Below are positions 9,205 through 12,500 of a DNA stretch of 12,500 nt, one piece after another. How positions within the stretch are numbered: the stretch's first letter is position 1; each line of letters starts with the position of its first letter. Under the pieces are notes generated by a model. That model saw nothing but the letters and a program-made list of their open reading frames with translations. It made no database searches and was not told where the DNA came from. This DNA comes from Stramonita haemastoma. Lineage: Eukaryota > Mollusca > Gastropoda > Neogastropoda > Muricidae. The DNA lies in contig CM060337.1 in NCBI GenBank assembly GCA_030674155.1, positions 44,574,671 to 44,587,170 on the forward strand, read 5' to 3'. A program made the translations under genes and the position numbers.

Positions 9205-9287
9205 TATTAATTTGCGAATGACTCGACCTCGTCTTTCTGGCGATGCTTTTGTTAAGTCTTTTCCTGAAAGTCCTTGAAGGAATTTCC
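9205..9287 (-). repeat. Short dispersed repeat of unknown family, copy 2
   Basis: Counterpart of 5904-5995 (see there for shared blocks). It directly abuts the 3' end of the SINE at 9288-9483 in the same orientation, so it may be downstream flank carried along, or an older element into which the SINE inserted. The copy at 5904 has no such SINE beside it. Confidence 0.65.
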
Positions 9288-9483
9288 CACTTTATGTCAC
9301 AGCAGATTTCTCTGCGTGAAATTCGGGCTGCTCACCCCAAGGAGAGCTCGTCGCCACAAGTGCAGCGCTTACCCATTTTTTTCTTTTTCCTGTACGCAAT
9401 TGTAATTGTCTCCCTATCAGAGTGGCATTTTTTCTACAGAATTTTGCCAGGGACAACCCTCTTGTTGCCGTGGGTTCTTTTAC
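9288..9483 (-). mobile_element. 3' part of a second SINE type (family B), minus strand
   Basis: Read on the minus strand it starts GTAAAAGAACCCACGGCAAC and runs through GTTGTCCCTGGCAAAATTCT, GGGTAAGCGCTGCACTTGTG and AGCAGCCCGAATTTCACGC to AGAAATCTGCTGTGACATAA. The first 56 bases (9428-9483) are identical to plus-strand positions 12444-12499, so this copy supplies the 3' half of the element cut off by the window end. Its 5' half, including any tRNA head, is missing. The break falls where a GTT array begins. Sequences of this kind are, to my recollection, widespread in molluscan and other marine invertebrate DNA; I could not check this. Confidence 0.8.
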
Positions 9484-9537
<54 letters not shown>

Positions 9538-9675
9538 TGTTTTCTCTTCTTCTTCTTCTTCTTCTTCTTCTTCTTCTTCTTCTTCCTTCCTCCTCCTCCT
9601 CCTCCTCCTCCTCCTCCCTCCTCCTCCTCCTTCCTCCTCCTCCTTCTCCTCCTCCTTCTCCTCCTCCTCCTTTTC
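9484..9675. repeat. Compound GTT / TTC / TCC trinucleotide array
   Basis: TTG triplets at 9484-9536, TTC at about 9546-9585, and TCC with TTC and CTCC interruptions to about 9675. All three periods are multiples of 3, so many frames remain open and give poly-Val, Leu, Cys, Phe, Ser, Pro or, on the minus strand, Glu, Lys, Asn and Gln runs. None has gene support. Confidence 0.95.
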
Positions 9676-9995
9676 TTTCTTTGTCGTTGTCGTCGTGGAA
9701 CGTTCAGACAGCAACTGTTGATGTCTGCCATATGAGCGAAAACGTGTTACACTGCCTGTAAAGCGCCTGACAAGTCAGGCCCAGCGCATCCGACTTGGGC
9801 ATGGGAGATAATGTTGATCCTTTTCAGTCTTTCTGGGTAAAAAAAGGCAGGAGAATGGACCGAGAAGGCAGACAAAAATAATAAAAGAGAAGAAGGAGGT
9901 GACATGAAGAAACGGAACAGGTAGAAACAAAGAGAGGAATAGAAAAGAGGAAATTCCTTGCGTAGAGTGGTGGGGGATGCTATTTATACTGACAG
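9676..9995. other. Unique intergenic sequence with a small perfect hairpin
   Basis: No gene is seen. GCCTGAC and GTCAGGC face each other across AA at 9765-9780, a 7-bp stem with a 2-base loop. There is no T run after it and no reason to call it a terminator in this eukaryotic context. From about 9840 the sequence is purine-rich. Confidence 0.45.
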
Positions 9996-10020
9996 CCCCC
10001 CCCCCCCCCTCCTCCCTCCC
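9996..10020. repeat. C homopolymer and CCT tract
   Basis: Fourteen C (9996-10009) followed by TCCTCCCTCCC; prone to length errors in sequencing. Confidence 0.85.
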
Positions 10021-10042
10021 CTGCATCCCTACATGGGAACTC

Positions 10043-10044
<2 letters not shown>

Positions 10045-10118
<74 letters not shown>
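10045..10118. repeat. ATT trinucleotide microsatellite, about 25 pure units
   Basis: An uninterrupted ATT array. The poly-Ile and poly-Asn frames on the two strands are products of the repeat. Confidence 0.97.
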
Positions 10119-10119
<1 letters not shown>

Positions 10120-10484
10120 ATGTACTTTTGCAAGTTATAGAAAACATCCATTCAAAACTAGCAAAAAAAAAATAGACCGAAAAAATTACCTGAGCTGAAT
10201 TTTTTTTTTTTAAATAAAAAAGCAAACATTTTTTTTCTAAAATCTTTATAAATGGTGAACAATAGTGTGCACTTTTATATCATTATAAATTATACAGTTC
10301 CTACGGACAAGGGCAAGTGAATTTCAAAACTGCCACCCCCCACCCCCACCCCCCACCCTCCACCCTTCCTCCAGCCCTCTATTCTTTCCGAGTTGGTGTT
10401 GTCTGTGGTGTCTTTTCAGCGCTATTGCATGTCGTGTAGTCTATATCCACTCCATCATGCAGAACATACAGTGGCAGAGGCTAA
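10119..10484. other. AT-rich spacer with a CCACCC-rich tract
   Basis: AT-rich sequence with A and T runs (10163-10240), then a C-rich CCCCCCACCCCCACC tract at about 10334-10368. No gene or RNA is visible. Confidence 0.5.
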
Positions 10485-10568
10485 CTGGCCGGCCGAGTGG
10501 TTAAAAGCCTCAGATTCGCGAGGTTGCTTAAGGGTCCTCTGAGTGTTATGAGTTCGAGTCTTATTCAT
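10485..10568 (+). mobile_element. Degenerate tRNA-Ser/Leu-like head (SINE relic or tRNA pseudogene)
   Basis: GGCCGAGTGGTTAA at 10491-10504 is the D-arm/A-box signature of class II tRNAs (Ser, Leu). A possible anticodon stem GCCTC/GAGGT follows (10507-10525). Then comes a long variable region, and a B-box-like GAGTTCGAGTC (10550-10560) that departs from the GGTTCGANTCC consensus. The acceptor stem does not pair and the anticodon loop is one base long, so a working tRNA is unlikely. AT-rich sequence follows directly with no recognisable SINE body. Confidence 0.55.
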
Positions 10569-10630
10569 TTTATTTATTGATCTTTTTATTTATATATCTA
10601 TTTGTTCTACCATGTGGAGCATTTAAAAAT

Positions 10631-10986
10631 ATTTATTTATTTATTCTTTTATATCGAGGATAATGGAATAAGCACTCATGTGCTTTTTTCTTTTACATCC
10701 AGTCCACGTGGGTAGGCAGTTTTGTCAATTTTACCATCCATTCCCACCGCCACACAATGGCCTACTCTTTCGAAAAGTGGAAAAGGTTTTAACGTGTGCG
10801 CGAGATGTTTCTGCGTGTGTTCGCACACGGGGCCTCGGCTTATAGTCTCATCCGAAGGACTTCTGGGAAGAGTGGAGTCAGCACTGGCGTTAACTCCGGG
10901 GGGAAAATATCCACTCGACCAGGATTCGAACCCGGGTCAGCAGATCATGAGCACAACGCTCCAACGGACCAGGCTATGCCGCCCCT
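10631..10986 (-). mobile_element. tRNA-derived SINE (family A), near full length, copy 2
   Basis: Same element and orientation as 2152-2538. On the minus strand it starts GGGGCGGCATAGCC, with an A-box region TAGCCTGGTCC (10966-10976) and a perfect B box GGTTCGAATCC (10922-10932). The body has GAGGCCCCGTGTGCGAAC, CGCGCACACGTTAAAACC and AGTAGGCCATTGTGTGGCGG, then GGGAATGGATGGTAAAATTG, ACTGGATGTAAAA, CACATGAGTGCTTATTCC and ATTATCCTCGATATAAAAGA, ending in AATAAATAAAT. Both copies contain plus-strand GTTCGCACACGGGGCCTC exactly. They differ by scattered substitutions and small indels, so they inserted separately or are old. No target-site duplication was found by eye. Confidence 0.87.
10922..10932 (-). 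promoter_or_regulatory. Pol III B box of SINE copy 2
   Basis: GGTTCGAATCC on the minus strand matches the B-box consensus completely. The partner A-box region TAGCCTGGTCC (10966-10976) is less canonical. Confidence 0.72.
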
Positions 10987-11046
10987 AGGGTTCTAAGCTA
11001 GGCTAGGGGTCTGTATCCGTTGATGTGTCCTGTTTATAAGGTTTTT

Positions 11047-11213
11047 TGTTGTTGTCGTTGCTCTTGTTGTTGTTGCTTTTGTTGCTGATGTTGCTTTTGT
11101 TGTTATCGTTGTTGCTGTTGATGTTGCTGTTGTTGTTGCTGTGTGCTGTTGTTGTTGCTGTTGTTGTTGTTGCTGCTGCTGTTGTTGTTGTTGTTGCTGC
11201 TGTTGTTGTTGTA
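11047..11213. repeat. GTT/GCT imperfect trinucleotide array
   Basis: TTG triplets mixed with CTG, CTT and GAT variants. Codon-length variation keeps frames open as Leu- or Val/Ala-rich on the plus strand and Asn/Ser/Gln-rich on the minus strand. The substitutional decay suggests an older array than the pure GTT run at 9484. Confidence 0.9.
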
Positions 11214-11421
11214 GCGCGTTCCCCAGCCTAACACCCTAGGGATCCTCCAGAATGTGCACTCTGACTCACTCATCCCACCTGGCAATCCCCGTGGGACCCA
11301 AAAGAACACACTGAATGAGAAGTGTGCGTGTTTTCAGACCCTGTTCAACAATCTCGCCACTTAGGCATCCCTACTCCATCTTCAGAGGGTTTCTCTCTCT
11401 CTGTGTCTCTGTCTCTGTCTC

Positions 11422-11536
11422 TGTGCCGGTGGGAACAGATGACAATATTTACAAAACTGCATACACACGGGATCCGGATGAAAAAAAAGCACATGATGCT
11501 TATTCTGTTATCCTCGATATAAAGAATAAATAAATA
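11422..11536 (+). mobile_element. 5'-truncated SINE fragment (family A), plus strand
   Basis: Contains GTGCCGGTGGGAACAGATGA, TACAAAACTGCATACACACG, GGATGAAAAAAAAGCACATG, ATGCTTATTCTGTTATCCTC and ATATAAAGAATAAATAAAT. These are in the same order as the 3' part of 10631-10986 read on its own strand. The truncation point is close to that of the copy at 1469-1605, and CT-rich repeats lie on both sides. Confidence 0.85.
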
Positions 11537-11537
11537 T

Positions 11538-11876
<339 letters not shown>

Positions 11877-12245
11877 AAGGAGACTGTTGCAGGTTGTTAT
11901 GCTAAGAGCTCTTCCTAGCTGAAGACAATCTCAACATGATGTTTTAAAATATAACAACATCAAGGACAGAGAAAGGGTTTTTGGCTTGTGTCAAGATCGT
12001 GGGCAGATCCTCACCCCCCCTACCCCCCCCCCCCTCCACCATGGGTGTGCTCTGGTTCTGCCTCCATAGCTCTCTCTGGTCCATTGGTTTAGACTGCCAC
12101 AGTGTACCATGATTCTGTGTGTGAATGTACGCACGTGGGCTGTATATGGCAACGTTCTGGCGGCTCTTGCGACAGCACTGGAACCATGCGTATCGGCGAT
12201 TGCCTTTTCACTGTACCATTCCATAGATGGATCGGTGATCTGGTG
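11877..12245. other. Unique intergenic sequence with C-rich tract
   Basis: No gene could be recognised. A C-rich stretch at 12013-12036 is the only marked feature. The minus-strand frame at 11991-12350 has no domain and runs through the SINE head that follows. Confidence 0.45.
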
Positions 12246-12382
12246 GCGGATCGGTGGCTTCGAGGTAACGCGCTTGCCTAGAAAGCGAAAAGTCCGGGTC
12301 GGAGTGTGCAGTGGTTCGAATCCTGTTTGGGCCCAAAACTTATCCCCCATCCATTAGTCCATGAGTGGTGGTATGGGTGCTA

Positions 12383-12413
<31 letters not shown>

Positions 12414-12500
12414 CGTGTGTTACACATCATTAATTTAGCGCACGTAAAAGAACCCACGGCAACAAGAGGGTTGTCCCTGGCAAAATTCTGTAGAAAAAAA
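12246..12500 (+). mobile_element. tRNA-derived SINE (family B), 5' part, cut by the window end
   Basis: The tRNA-like head has an A-box-like TGGCTTCGAGG (12255-12265), an anticodon-arm-like hairpin with loop CTAGAAA (12278-12284) and partly paired stem, and a perfect B box GGTTCGAATCC (12313-12323). The CTAGAAA loop with central AGA suggests descent from tRNA-Ser(AGA); this is inference. The body follows with CTTTCGGATGAGACGATAAA, CCGAGGTCCCGTGTG and GTAAAAGAACCCACGGCAAC to the window end. The last 56 comparable bases (12444-12499) are identical to the reverse complement of 9428-9483, which shows how the element should continue. Confidence 0.83.
12313..12323 (+). promoter_or_regulatory. Pol III B box of the family B SINE
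   Basis: GGTTCGAATCC is a full B-box consensus match, about 50 bases downstream of the A-box-like TGGCTTCGAGG, which is tRNA-like spacing. Confidence 0.75.

Noticed and set aside
9243..9761. 172-residue plus-strand frame and the overlapping Glu/Gln-rich minus-strand frame
   Set aside because: The N-terminal part is antisense to a SINE, and the rest is GTT/TTC/TCC repeat that keeps frames open by its 3-base period.
9765..9780. Hairpin GCCTGAC-AA-GTCAGGC as a transcription terminator
   Set aside because: There is no following T run and no nearby transcript, and the context is eukaryotic non-coding DNA.
11991..12357. Overlapping frames on both strands near the right end as a small gene
   Set aside because: They extend into the tRNA-derived SINE head and show no recognisable domain, so chance open frames are the simpler explanation.

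Overview
This window looks like a non-coding, repeat-dominated piece of a eukaryotic genome, most likely an invertebrate and plausibly a gastropod or other marine lophotrochozoan. The lineage guess is inference. It rests on tRNA-derived SINE-like elements whose central block (around 12390-12500) resembles one I associate with molluscan and other marine invertebrate sequences, and on the very high microsatellite load. I find no intact protein gene, functional tRNA, rRNA, operon signal, CRISPR array or prokaryotic feature. The long open frames are products of simple repeats that cannot create stop codons.

Layout, left to right. 85-389 is a decayed LINE reverse-transcriptase fragment spread over three frames. 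797-963 is a compound CTGT/CT microsatellite. 1469-1605 is a 5'-truncated SINE (+). 2152-2538 is a near full-length SINE (-) with polymerase III A and B boxes. 2672-2830 is a decayed TTTTCAAG-type repeat. 2838-4232 is a 46-bp, extremely G-rich minisatellite of about 29 units. 4240-4740 is pyrimidine-rich sequence and an ATC array. 4741-5423 is purine-rich sequence with an AAT tract and a 16-bp palindrome. 5424-5548 is a CA array. 5561-6420 holds two related SINE-tail fragments, GA/GACA arrays and a short unknown repeat. 6903-6970 is a CTGC array with a 20-bp period. 7121-8410 is an ATGGT satellite punctuated by recurring non-ATGGT motifs. 8516-8811 is a CTGT/CT array. 9205-9483 is the unknown repeat again, joined to the 3' half of a second SINE type (-). 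9484-9675 is GTT/TTC/TCC, 10045-10118 is ATT, 10485-10568 is a degenerate tRNA-like head, and 10631-10986 is the second near full-length copy of the first SINE (-). 11047-11213 is GTT/GCT, 11422-11536 is another 5'-truncated SINE (+), and 11538-11876 is CT-rich. 12246-12500 is the 5' part of the second SINE type (+), cut off by the window end.

Nothing here forms a working pathway. The biology is that of retroposons (one LINE relic and at least two SINE types) and tandem-repeat expansion. The points most worth following are the homogeneous G-quadruplex-prone minisatellite, the ATGGT satellite that seems to carry copies of its own left flank as punctuation, and a SINE family present as two near-complete copies plus several truncated ones in 12.5 kb.
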